DNA of 64,000 bases from Dyella_B sp035503745. Lineage in GTDB: Bacteria; Pseudomonadota; Gammaproteobacteria; Xanthomonadales; Rhodanobacteraceae. The notes beneath the pieces were generated by a model that saw only the letters and a list, made by a program, of their open reading frames with translations, was not told where the DNA came from and did not search any database. The stretch is taken from NCBI RefSeq assembly GCF_035503745.1, contig NZ_DATJTC010000009.1, forward strand, positions 1 through 64,000, read 5' to 3'. Every line of letters begins with the position of its first letter. Positions within the stretch are counted from its first letter, which is position 1. Positions 57,391-64,000 of the stretch are shown here, piece after piece. Made by a program: the position numbers and the translations under genes.

Positions 57391-58683
57391 TTAGGCAAAC
57401 GGATCGTCCAGCACAATGGTGTCATCGCGATCCGCACCGGTCGCCACGATCGCCAGGCGGCAGCCGGAAAGCTCTTCCACCGCGCGCAGGTAGGCGCGGG
57501 CGGCGGGGGGCAGCTTGTTCCAGTCGCGGATACCGGCGGTGGATTCGGCCCAACCGGGGAACTCCAGGTACACCGGCTTGCATTCGGCCCAGCCGTCGGC
57601 GTCCAGCGGCGCCAGCTCGCGGCGCTTGCCGCGGTATTCGTAGGCGATGCAAACCTTGATGGTTTCCAGGCCGTCGAGCACGTCCAGTTTGGTGATGGCC
57701 AGGCCATTGATGCCGTTGATCTGCACGGCACGCTTGAGCGCCACCAGGTCGATCCAGCCGCAGCGGCGCGGACGGCCGGTGCTGGCACCGAATTCGTTAC
57801 CGACCTTGCGCAGGCGCTCGCCCATCTCGTCGTTGAGTTCGGTGGGGAACGGACCGCCGCCCACGCGCGTGGCGTAGGCCTTGCAGATGCCGAGCACATA
57901 GTCGATGTCGCCCGCGCCCACGCCGGTGCCGGCCAGCGCACCGCCCACGGTGGTGTTGCTGGAGGTGACGTAGGGATAAGTGCCGTGGTCGATGTCCAGC
58001 AGCGCACCTTGCGCCCCTTCAAACAGGATGTTGCCGCCTTCCTTGCGCACGTCGTGCAGGATGGTGGCAACGTCATCGACCATCGGGCGGATGAATTCGC
58101 CATAAGCGACCGCATCGTCCAGCACCTGTTGGTACTCCACCGGCTCAGCCTTCAGCCACTGGGTAAGAATGAAGTTGTGGTAGTCGACGGCGCACTTGAT
58201 CAGCGCCGGCAGCTCATGCGGATACATCAGGTCGGCCACGCGCACGCTGCGGCGGGCGACTTTGTCTTCGTACGCCGGGCCGATGCCGCGGCCGGTGGTG
58301 CCGATGGCCTTGCCGCCGGCGGCCGCTTCGCGGGCCTTATCGACGGCGATGTGGTAGGGCATGATCAGTGGCGTGGCCGGGCTGATCTTAAGGCGCGGGC
58401 GCACGTTCACGCCCTGCTTTTCCAGCTCTTCGATTTCCTGCTTGAGCGCGGCGGGCGACAGCACCACGCCGTTGCCGATCAGGCACAGCGCGTCGTCGCG
58501 CAGGATGCCCGAGGGAATCAGATGCAGCACGGTCTTCTTGCCCTTGATGACAAGGGTGTGGCCGGCGTTGTGGCCGCCCTGGAAGCGCGCGACGGCGCCC
58601 ACGCGTTCGGTCAACAGGTCGACGATCTTGCCTTTGCCTTCGTCGCCCCACTGTGCGCCAAGAATTACGACTGACTTGCCCAT
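57391..58683 (-). CDS. purA: adenylosuccinate synthase
   Basis: The 430-residue enzyme makes adenylosuccinate from IMP and aspartate with GTP, the first committed step to AMP. It begins MGKSVVILGAQWGDEGKGK with catalytic Asp14 in the P-loop-like site and has the catalytic histidine in GGHNAGHTL (about 39-47). GTTGRGIGPAYEDK and LDVLDGLETIKVCIAYEYRG are further signatures. Length fits the family. It is the last gene of the hflX-hflK-hflC-DUF2065-purA series on the minus strand, the common order in Xanthomonadales. Confidence 0.97.
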   Translation of the reverse strand: MGKSVVILGAQWGDEGKGKIVDLLTERVGAVARFQGGHNAGHTLVIKGKKTVLHLIPSGILRDDALCLIGNGVVLSPAALKQEIEELEKQGVNVRPRLKISPATPLIMPYHIAVDKAREAAAGGKAIGTTGRGIGPAYEDKVARRSVRVADLMYPHELPALIKCAVDYHNFILTQWLKAEPVEYQQVLDDAVAYGEFIRPMVDDVATILHDVRKEGGNILFEGAQGALLDIDHGTYPYVTSSNTTVGGALAGTGVGAGDIDYVLGICKAYATRVGGGPFPTELNDEMGERLRKVGNEFGASTGRPRRCGWIDLVALKRAVQINGINGLAITKLDVLDGLETIKVCIAYEYRGKRRELAPLDADGWAECKPVYLEFPGWAESTAGIRDWNKLPPAARAYLRAVEELSGCRLAIVATGADRDDTIVLDDPFA

Positions 58684-58763
58684 GATGTTTCTCGCTCTAA
58701 GGACGTTCCGATCGGCGGAACGGGAAAACTATCGCGCGCGGCGGTTACCGCGCGGTGAAAGTG

Positions 58764-58949
58764 CTAGTGGATCAGCTGCAGCGTAAGCAGCCCGGCTCCC
58801 ATGGCCAGTGCGCCGAACACCCGCAGGGTGCGCGGCGGAAGCTGCAGCGCCTGGCGCATCATCGCCTGCCAGCCCTGCGGGGCGGCGAACAGCACCAGGC
58901 CCTCGATGACCAGGACCAGACATAGTGCGGCGTAGAACTCGCGCGGCAT
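58764..58949 (-). CDS. DUF2065 small membrane protein
   Basis: This 61-residue protein has two hydrophobic segments (YAALCLVLVIEGLVLFAAP and LRVFGALAMGAGLLTLQLI) joined by a short amphipathic loop QGWQAMMRQALQLPPR, the pattern of DUF2065, typically encoded between hflC and purA. Its function is unknown. Its ATG at 58949 lies four bases beyond the hflC stop, so it is in the same operon. It is too short for many gene finders but its context and composition support it. Confidence 0.88.
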   Translation of the reverse strand: MPREFYAALCLVLVIEGLVLFAAPQGWQAMMRQALQLPPRTLRVFGALAMGAGLLTLQLIH

Positions 58950-58953
58950 GGCG

Positions 58954-59826
58954 TCAGTGCCGTGCCGGCGCCGGGGCCGGATTGCTGAAGTAACGCAGGA
59001 ATTCGGAATCGGGCTTGAGAATGATGGTGCCCTTGCCGTCGCCGAAGGCCTGCTTGTAGGCCTCCAGGCTGCGGTAGAAGGCAAAGAAATCCGGATCCTG
59101 CGAGGCGGCCTGCGCGTAGATCTGCGCCGCCTGCGCATCGCCCTCGCCCTTGACCTTTTCGGCCTGGCTTTCGCCATTGGCGCGGATGATCTGCGCCTGG
59201 CTCTGCGCATCGGCCTTGATCGCCTCGGCCTGCTGCCTGCCATCGGCGCGGATCGCGGCGGCCTGCTGCTGGCGTTCGGTCTGCATGCGCTTGTAGACAG
59301 CCGTTTTGATGTCGTCGGGAAATTCGATGCCGGTGATGCGCACATCGACCACGGCGACACCCATGCCCTTGGCCTGCTCATTGGACGGCGCCAGCGCGTT
59401 GGCGGTCAGATCGCCCTGACCGCCGGCAACCAGCTGCTGCAGGCTGCGCGCCTGGATCGCGTTGCGCAGGGCATTGCTGACAATCGGGCTCAGACGCTGG
59501 CCGGCCTGCAATTCGTCGCCGTTGGTGGCGCGGTAGTACGCGGCCGGATCGGCGATGCGCCACTTCACGTAGTAGTCCACGTTGATGCTTTGCTTGTCGG
59601 ACGTGGCGCAGCGCTGCGGCGTGCCGTCGAAGGCAAGGATGCGGTCGTCCAGCGTCAGCACCTGTTGCAGCAACGGCACCTTTGCGTGCAGGCCCGGTTG
59701 CCGATCGGTGCGCAGGATCTTGCCGAACTGCAGCACCAGCACGGACTGGCCGTCCTGCACCGTATATAAACTGTTGATGCCCAGCAGCACGAGCAGGACG
59801 ATGATGATAGCGGCCGTGGTCTTCAT
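58954..59826 (-). CDS. hflC: HflC, FtsH-associated SPFH/prohibitin-family protein
   Basis: The 290-residue protein has one N-terminal membrane segment (about 5-20) with a periplasmic SPFH domain (VQDGQSVLVLQFGKILRTDR; QPGLHAKVPLLQQV) and a coiled C-terminal part rich in Ala/Gln/Glu (RADGRQQAEAIKADAQSQAQ). With HflK it forms the cage that modulates the membrane protease FtsH. Its start overlaps the HflK stop by 4 bases. Confidence 0.95.
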   Translation of the reverse strand: MKTTAAIIIVLLVLLGINSLYTVQDGQSVLVLQFGKILRTDRQPGLHAKVPLLQQVLTLDDRILAFDGTPQRCATSDKQSINVDYYVKWRIADPAAYYRATNGDELQAGQRLSPIVSNALRNAIQARSLQQLVAGGQGDLTANALAPSNEQAKGMGVAVVDVRITGIEFPDDIKTAVYKRMQTERQQQAAAIRADGRQQAEAIKADAQSQAQIIRANGESQAEKVKGEGDAQAAQIYAQAASQDPDFFAFYRSLEAYKQAFGDGKGTIILKPDSEFLRYFSNPAPAPARH

Positions 59827-60908
59827 GGCTGGCGCCCCTTTTCAGCCTCGTCGTTGCCGGGCGAGGCGACGGTGCCGACACCGGGCAGATTGGCGGCGGG
59901 CTGCGTGTCGCCGTTGGTGATGTTGATGATGGCGCGGCCGTCGGAGCCGTCGATCACCTTGTTGTTGACGCGAAGAATCTGTTCCATCGTCTCCAGCCAT
60001 AGGCGGCGGCGCGTGACATCCGGCGCAGCCTTGTATTCCTTGAGGATGAGGTCGAAGCGCTCGACGTCGCCCTGGGCGCGCGCGACGCTTTGGGCCTTGT
60101 AGGCTTCGGCGTCGGCGACCGCGCGCTTGGCGTCGCCGTTGGCGGCGGGGATTTCCTGGCTGGTAGTGGCGTGCGCCTGGTCGATCAGACCCTGACGATC
60201 CTGACGCGCGGCATTGACGTCGTCGAAAGCGTCTTTCACTTCCGGCGGCGGCATGATGGCCTGGAAGCTCACATCGGTCACCTGCAGGCCGCAATCGTAG
60301 GCGTCGAGCGTTTTCTGCAATTGCTCGCGGACCTGCTGCTGCAGGGCGCCGAGGGCCGGCGCAGGCGCATTGCCGTCATTTTGCGCGGTGAGAATGTCGT
60401 CCATGCGCTGCATGCCGATCACCGCTCGCACGGCGGCCTGTGCCGCCTCGTTGAGGGTGCCGTCCGGATCGCGCGTGTTGAACAGGTATTTCTGCGGATC
60501 GGTGACCTGGTACTGCACGTTGAAATCCACCGACACGATGTCTTCATCGCGGGTGAGCAGGCGAATCTGGTCGGACATCGCGCGTACGCGCCCGGTCGCC
60601 ACCGGCTGTACCGATTCGATCGGCAGCGGAAGCTTCAGGTGGAAGCCGGGACCGACGGTGCGCGCATAGGCGCCAAAACGCCGCACCACGCCCACCTGCC
60701 CCGCGCCGATGATGGTGTAGGAGGTCAGCAGCAGCCAGGCCAGGAGCACGGCCGCGACGATGGTGGCGATGCCGCCGGGGCCGCCCAGCTTGCCCAAGCG
60801 CTTGAAGGCATCTTTGAGTACGGCCTCCAAGCCCGGCTTGCCGCCGGGGTTTCGCTTGTTCTTGTTCCATGGATCGCGTTGCCCGTTACCGGGTTCGTTC
60901 CAGGCCAT
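59823..60908 (-). CDS. hflK: HflK, FtsH-associated SPFH/prohibitin-family protein
   Basis: The 361-residue partner of HflC has a Gly/Asn-rich cytoplasmic N-terminus (MAWNEPGNGQRDPWNKNKRN), a membrane segment at about 47-66, an SPFH domain starting IIGAGQVGVVRRFGAYARTV and a helical region (about 240-300). AAGGAG lies seven bases before ATG 60908. A 238-base gap separates it from hflX, large enough for its own promoter. Confidence 0.95.
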   Translation of the reverse strand: MAWNEPGNGQRDPWNKNKRNPGGKPGLEAVLKDAFKRLGKLGGPGGIATIVAAVLLAWLLLTSYTIIGAGQVGVVRRFGAYARTVGPGFHLKLPLPIESVQPVATGRVRAMSDQIRLLTRDEDIVSVDFNVQYQVTDPQKYLFNTRDPDGTLNEAAQAAVRAVIGMQRMDDILTAQNDGNAPAPALGALQQQVREQLQKTLDAYDCGLQVTDVSFQAIMPPPEVKDAFDDVNAARQDRQGLIDQAHATTSQEIPAANGDAKRAVADAEAYKAQSVARAQGDVERFDLILKEYKAAPDVTRRRLWLETMEQILRVNNKVIDGSDGRAIINITNGDTQPAANLPGVGTVASPGNDEAEKGRQP

Positions 60909-61146
60909 GGTCAGTCTCCTTGGGGCCGCTGGGAGGCCGGCAGCAACGGCCGGAAAACGCTCTGTGCAGGATGGGACATGGTGACGGCTAGTGGGAGTGC
61001 AAGCACCCGGATAAGGGGCCACGCACAAACGGTCGCATTCTAGCAGAGGCGGATGAAAGGCGGACCCGTGACTGGGGACGCCAGGCCGTGCCGACACTGC
61101 CGCGCACGGCCTGCGCCGGCATGGCGCGTGCAGGCGGCAGGTCCGA

Positions 61147-62466
61147 TCAGGGAGCGTCGGGCAGCGTGTCGGAGCTGCCCAGCAGCCCCCGCAGCAGCTC
61201 GATATCCGCACCGTGACCGCTGGCCAATGGCACCAGCACGCTGCGCGGCGCATCGATGTGCAGACGCCAGCCCGCTTCGTCGACCGCCTCCTGGGCAATG
61301 GCGCCGGCCGCGCGCAATCGGGCATGCAGGCGACCGGCCGACAGTGGCAGGTGCAACTCCGATTGCACGCGCTCGCCGCCGAGCACTTCGCCCAGCGCCT
61401 GGCGCAACAAGTCCAGTCCTTGGCCCGTGGCTGCCGAGATCCATACCTGCTGCGGCAGACCTTGGGCATCGCGCACGATGCGCGGCTCGCCGCCAGCGAG
61501 ATCGATCTTGTTCATCACGTGCAGTTGCGGCACGTCGCCCGCCCCGATTTCCTCCAGCACGCCATCGACCACCTGGTGCAGGCGTTCGCGCTCCTCGTCG
61601 GCGGCATCGCTGACGTGCAGCAGCAGATCGGCATCGCGCGCCTCGGCGAGGGTGCCGCGGAACGCAGCGACCAGGTCATGCGGCAGCTCGCGGATGAAAC
61701 CCACGGTGTCGGCCAGCACGGCCGGGCCGCAGCTGAGGTCGTCCAGCTTGCGCACGGTGGGATCGAGCGTGGCGAACAACTGATCGGCGGCGTAGACCTC
61801 GCCCTGCGTGAGCGTGTTGAACAGGGTCGACTTGCCGGCGTTGGTATATCCGACCAGGGCCACGCGCGGCACGGTATTGCGCAGGCGCGCGCGGCGCTGC
61901 TGGCTGCGCTGGGTTTGCACTTTTTCCAGTCGCTTGGAGAGCATTTTCACGCGCTCGGCCAGCAAGCGGCGGTCGGTCTCCAGCTGGGTTTCGCCGGGAC
62001 CGCGGTTGCCGATGGCACCGCCGCGCTGAGCGTCCAGATGGGTCCAGCCACGCACCAGGCGCGTCGCCAGGTGCTTGAGCTGGGCCAGCTCCACTTCCAT
62101 CTTGCCTTCGTGCGAGCGCGCGCGCTGCGCGAAAATGTCCAGGATCAGGCCCGCCCGGTCGACCACGCGCGTGCTGAGTATTTTTTCGAGGTTGCGCTCC
62201 TGCACCGGCGTAAGCAGATGATCGACCAGGACCAGATCCGCCTCCAGCGCGCGCACGGCCTCGGCGACCTCTTCGGCCTTGCCGGTACCGATGTAGTAGC
62301 GCGGGTTGGGCGCTTCCACGCGCGCGGAAATGGTCGCCAGCACCTGGGCACCGGCAGACTTCACCAGCTCGACGAATTCCTCCGCCCGCTCCGCCGCATC
62401 GCTCCCGCCGCGCGAATGCGGCAGGACCAATACGGCACGTTCGCCTTTCTTTTGCCTATCGAACAG
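61147..62466 (-). CDS. hflX: HflX ribosome-associated GTPase, apparent CUG start
   Basis: The 439-residue GTPase splits stalled or hibernating ribosomes. It has the HflX N-domain with GNRGPGETQLETDRR, the P-loop GYTNAGKST (G1), DTVGFIRELP (G3) and NKID (G4). Conserved family sequence LFDRQKKGERAVLVLPHSRG begins at a CTG codon (62464-62466), where homologues have ATG. No ATG, GTG or TTG lies between the hfq stop and this codon. The first conventional start is TTG 62430, which would remove 12 conserved residues. GAAGG lies about ten bases upstream of the CTG. The frame is the same as hfq, directly after its TGA. Confidence 0.9.
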   Translation of the reverse strand: MFDRQKKGERAVLVLPHSRGGSDAAERAEEFVELVKSAGAQVLATISARVEAPNPRYYIGTGKAEEVAEAVRALEADLVLVDHLLTPVQERNLEKILSTRVVDRAGLILDIFAQRARSHEGKMEVELAQLKHLATRLVRGWTHLDAQRGGAIGNRGPGETQLETDRRLLAERVKMLSKRLEKVQTQRSQQRRARLRNTVPRVALVGYTNAGKSTLFNTLTQGEVYAADQLFATLDPTVRKLDDLSCGPAVLADTVGFIRELPHDLVAAFRGTLAEARDADLLLHVSDAADEERERLHQVVDGVLEEIGAGDVPQLHVMNKIDLAGGEPRIVRDAQGLPQQVWISAATGQGLDLLRQALGEVLGGERVQSELHLPLSAGRLHARLRAAGAIAQEAVDEAGWRLHIDAPRSVLVPLASGHGADIELLRGLLGSSDTLPDAP

Positions 62467-62472
62467 AGTGAA

Positions 62473-62757
62473 TCAACCTTCGCTATCGGCCGACGCGTGC
62501 GCCTCGATGTGGCCTTCGTGGCCGTCGTGACCTTCGTGGCCGTTGCCGACCCGCACGTTGCGGCTGGGCACCACGGTGGAGATGGCGTGTTTATAAACCA
62601 TCTGGCTCACCTGGTTGCGCAACAGCACCACGAACTGATCGAACGACTCGATCGTGCCCTGCAGCTTGATGCCGTTGACCAGATAGATCGCGACCGGAAC
62701 GCGCTCGCGGCGCAAAGCATTCAGAAATGGATCTTGCAAGGATTGCCCTTTTGACAT
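62473..62757 (-). CDS. hfq: RNA chaperone Hfq with histidine-rich tail
   Basis: The 94-residue Sm-like protein binds small RNAs and mRNAs as a hexamer. Key residues are Gln8, Phe39, the rim arginines 16-17 and the Sm2 motif YKHA (55-58). After residue 70 comes a tail with GHEGHDGHEGH, five histidines in all, then acidic ASADSEG. Many Hfq proteins have acidic disordered tails, but a His-rich repeat is less usual and might bind metal. ATG 62757 has GGAG seven bases upstream. It lies 154 bases from miaA and in frame with hflX. Confidence 0.97.
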   Translation of the reverse strand: MSKGQSLQDPFLNALRRERVPVAIYLVNGIKLQGTIESFDQFVVLLRNQVSQMVYKHAISTVVPSRNVRVGNGHEGHDGHEGHIEAHASADSEG

Positions 62758-62911
62758 TCTTGTTCTCCCCCTCGTCCAACGGATGGGCCGGAAAGTTTGG
62801 CGCCAAACGGCGCCCCGGCCCGAGTTCGCTTGAATGTTAACCGCTTTTAAATCGTGGTTGAAAGAGTTTTGTAAGTTATGACAAATAGATAACAAAACTG
62901 CGTCACACCAT

Positions 62912-63877
62912 TCACAAGCCGGTGCGGCCCCGATCGTGGCCAAGGAACAGCGCCACCGCCCCGGCGGCGCGTGCAAGCAGGTCGGGACGGTCCGGATCCA
63001 GGCCGCGCGCGTCCCATTCGCCGCGCAGCCAGGTGATCTGGCGCTTGGCCAGCTGGCGGGTGGCAAAAATGCCCCTGTCGCGCAATTGGGCCGCGTCGTA
63101 CAGGCCGTCCAAGTATTCCCAAGCCTGGCGATAGCCTACGGCGCGGATCGCCGGCAGATCGGGCTTGAGGTCGCCCCGCTGGCGCAGCGCGCGCACTTCA
63201 TCGAGCAAACCATCTCGCAGCATGTCCTCGAAACGCCGCGCGATCCGTGCATGCAGCGGCGCGCGATCCTGCGGCAGCAGGGCCAGCTTCAGGACGCGCC
63301 AGGGGAAAGGTTGCTGCCGACCGCCCTGTTGCTGGTCGCTTAGCGGCTTGCCGGTCAGGGCGATCACCTCCAGCGCGCGCTGGATACGCTGGGCATCCCC
63401 GGGCTTGATGCGTGCCGCCGCGGCCGGATCAAACTCGGCCAGCCGGCGGTGCATGCCATCCCAGCCGATACCGGCCGCTTCCTCGGCCAGCTGCGCGCGC
63501 AGCTCGGCATCGGCCTCGGGCAGGCTCGACAGGCCCCGCTGAAGCGCGCGGAAGTACAGTCCCGTTCCACCGACCAGCAGCGGTATCCGGCCCGCTTCGC
63601 CGATGCGCCGCATGGCCGCTTGCGCATCCACGCTGAAATCGGCCGCCGAATAAGGTTCGGCCGGATCGCGGATATCGATCAGTTCGTGCGGATAACGCGC
63701 CAGCGTGGCTGCGTCGGGCTTGGCCGCACCGATATTCAAGCCGCGGTAGACCAGCGCCGAATCGACGCTGATCAGGCCAAGTGGAAAGCGTTCGCTCAAG
63801 GCGCAGGCAAGCGCTGTCTTGCCCGACGCGGTCGGGCCCATCAGAAACAGGGCGAGTGGACGGTGGTCGGCGGGCAT
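62912..63877 (-). CDS. miaA: tRNA dimethylallyltransferase
   Basis: The 321-residue enzyme adds a dimethylallyl group to A37 of tRNAs reading UNN codons. The P-loop GPTASGKT is at 14-21; DSALVYRGLNIGAAKP and PLLVGGTGLYFRAL are standard family motifs, and the tRNA-binding region contains RAVGYRQAWEYLDG and the TRQLAKRQITWLR segment. ATG 63877 follows a TACAAT hexamer by a few bases, so a short or leaderless transcript is possible. The 122 bases beyond to the window end contain no gene I can support. Confidence 0.95.
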   Translation of the reverse strand: MPADHRPLALFLMGPTASGKTALACALSERFPLGLISVDSALVYRGLNIGAAKPDAATLARYPHELIDIRDPAEPYSAADFSVDAQAAMRRIGEAGRIPLLVGGTGLYFRALQRGLSSLPEADAELRAQLAEEAAGIGWDGMHRRLAEFDPAAAARIKPGDAQRIQRALEVIALTGKPLSDQQQGGRQQPFPWRVLKLALLPQDRAPLHARIARRFEDMLRDGLLDEVRALRQRGDLKPDLPAIRAVGYRQAWEYLDGLYDAAQLRDRGIFATRQLAKRQITWLRGEWDARGLDPDRPDLLARAAGAVALFLGHDRGRTGL

Positions 63878-64000
63878 CGCGGCATTGTAATGGGCGGCGC
63901 TGTTTTGCGATTCCAGCCCACCGCAATGTGCACGTCAGCGCTGTTGATGCGTTGAAAGCGCAGCACCTGACCTGACGCACACCTTCATGCCTGCTTCGAT

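Overview
The window is high-GC proteobacterial chromosome (coding regions look above 60% GC) and most resembles Xanthomonadales, probably Rhodanobacteraceae such as Dyella, Luteibacter or Rhodanobacter. Reasons, judged by eye without database searches: the block miaA-hfq-hflX-hflK-hflC-(DUF2065)-purA; a methionine synthase split into two genes behind an ArsR-methyltransferase fusion regulator; a glycine riboswitch on a lone gcvP; a fused E1 alpha/beta dehydrogenase; and a very large NAD-glutamate dehydrogenase. No plasmid, phage or CRISPR locus is visible.

Layout. 0-1.4 kb is an AT-richer accessory patch: an IS256-family transposase remnant, a small membrane protein, a double-glycine bacteriocin-like peptide whose leader is broken by one base, and a small membrane ORF. 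1.5-7.4 kb (minus) carries the fused E1, a nucleotidyltransferase-like/GNAT pair, glutaryl-CoA dehydrogenase and a porin. 7.7-19.3 kb (plus) has a DMT transporter, an MdtABC-type RND efflux operon with its outer-membrane factor, and an aldo/keto reductase. 19.3-26.2 kb (minus) has a 5'-nucleotidase, NAD kinase and NAD-glutamate dehydrogenase. 26.7-31.1 kb (plus) is a second RND pump, adaptor plus permease, behind an intergenic region rich in palindromes. 31.2-33.0 kb has a secreted orphan and an acyl-CoA dehydrogenase. 33.2-38.0 kb is the methionine-synthase operon, then a LAB_N protein and tRNA-Val(CAC).

38.6-41.4 kb is a sparse accessory stretch (phage-type small protein, DUF4124 protein, lone receiver domain, tiny lipoprotein). 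41.7-50.1 kb holds an osmoprotectant ABC transporter, a FUSC-family protein, an OFA-type MFS transporter, an unknown protein and a VOC protein. 50.2-53.4 kb is gcvP under a tandem glycine riboswitch with a visible terminator. 53.4-57.1 kb encodes a secreted M1 aminopeptidase and a Sel1-like protein. 57.4-63.9 kb is the purA-hfl-hfq-miaA block.

Functionally the window joins one-carbon/glycine/methionine metabolism (gcvP, split metH), acyl-CoA and 2-oxoacid oxidation, NAD(P)/glutamate metabolism, two drug-efflux pumps, osmoprotectant uptake and the Hfq/HflKC regulatory hub. The least conventional signals are the frameshifted bacteriocin precursor, the apparent CUG start of hflX directly behind and in frame with hfq, the low-complexity inserts at the same site in two RND permeases, and the palindrome-rich control region between the glutamate dehydrogenase and the second RND operon.
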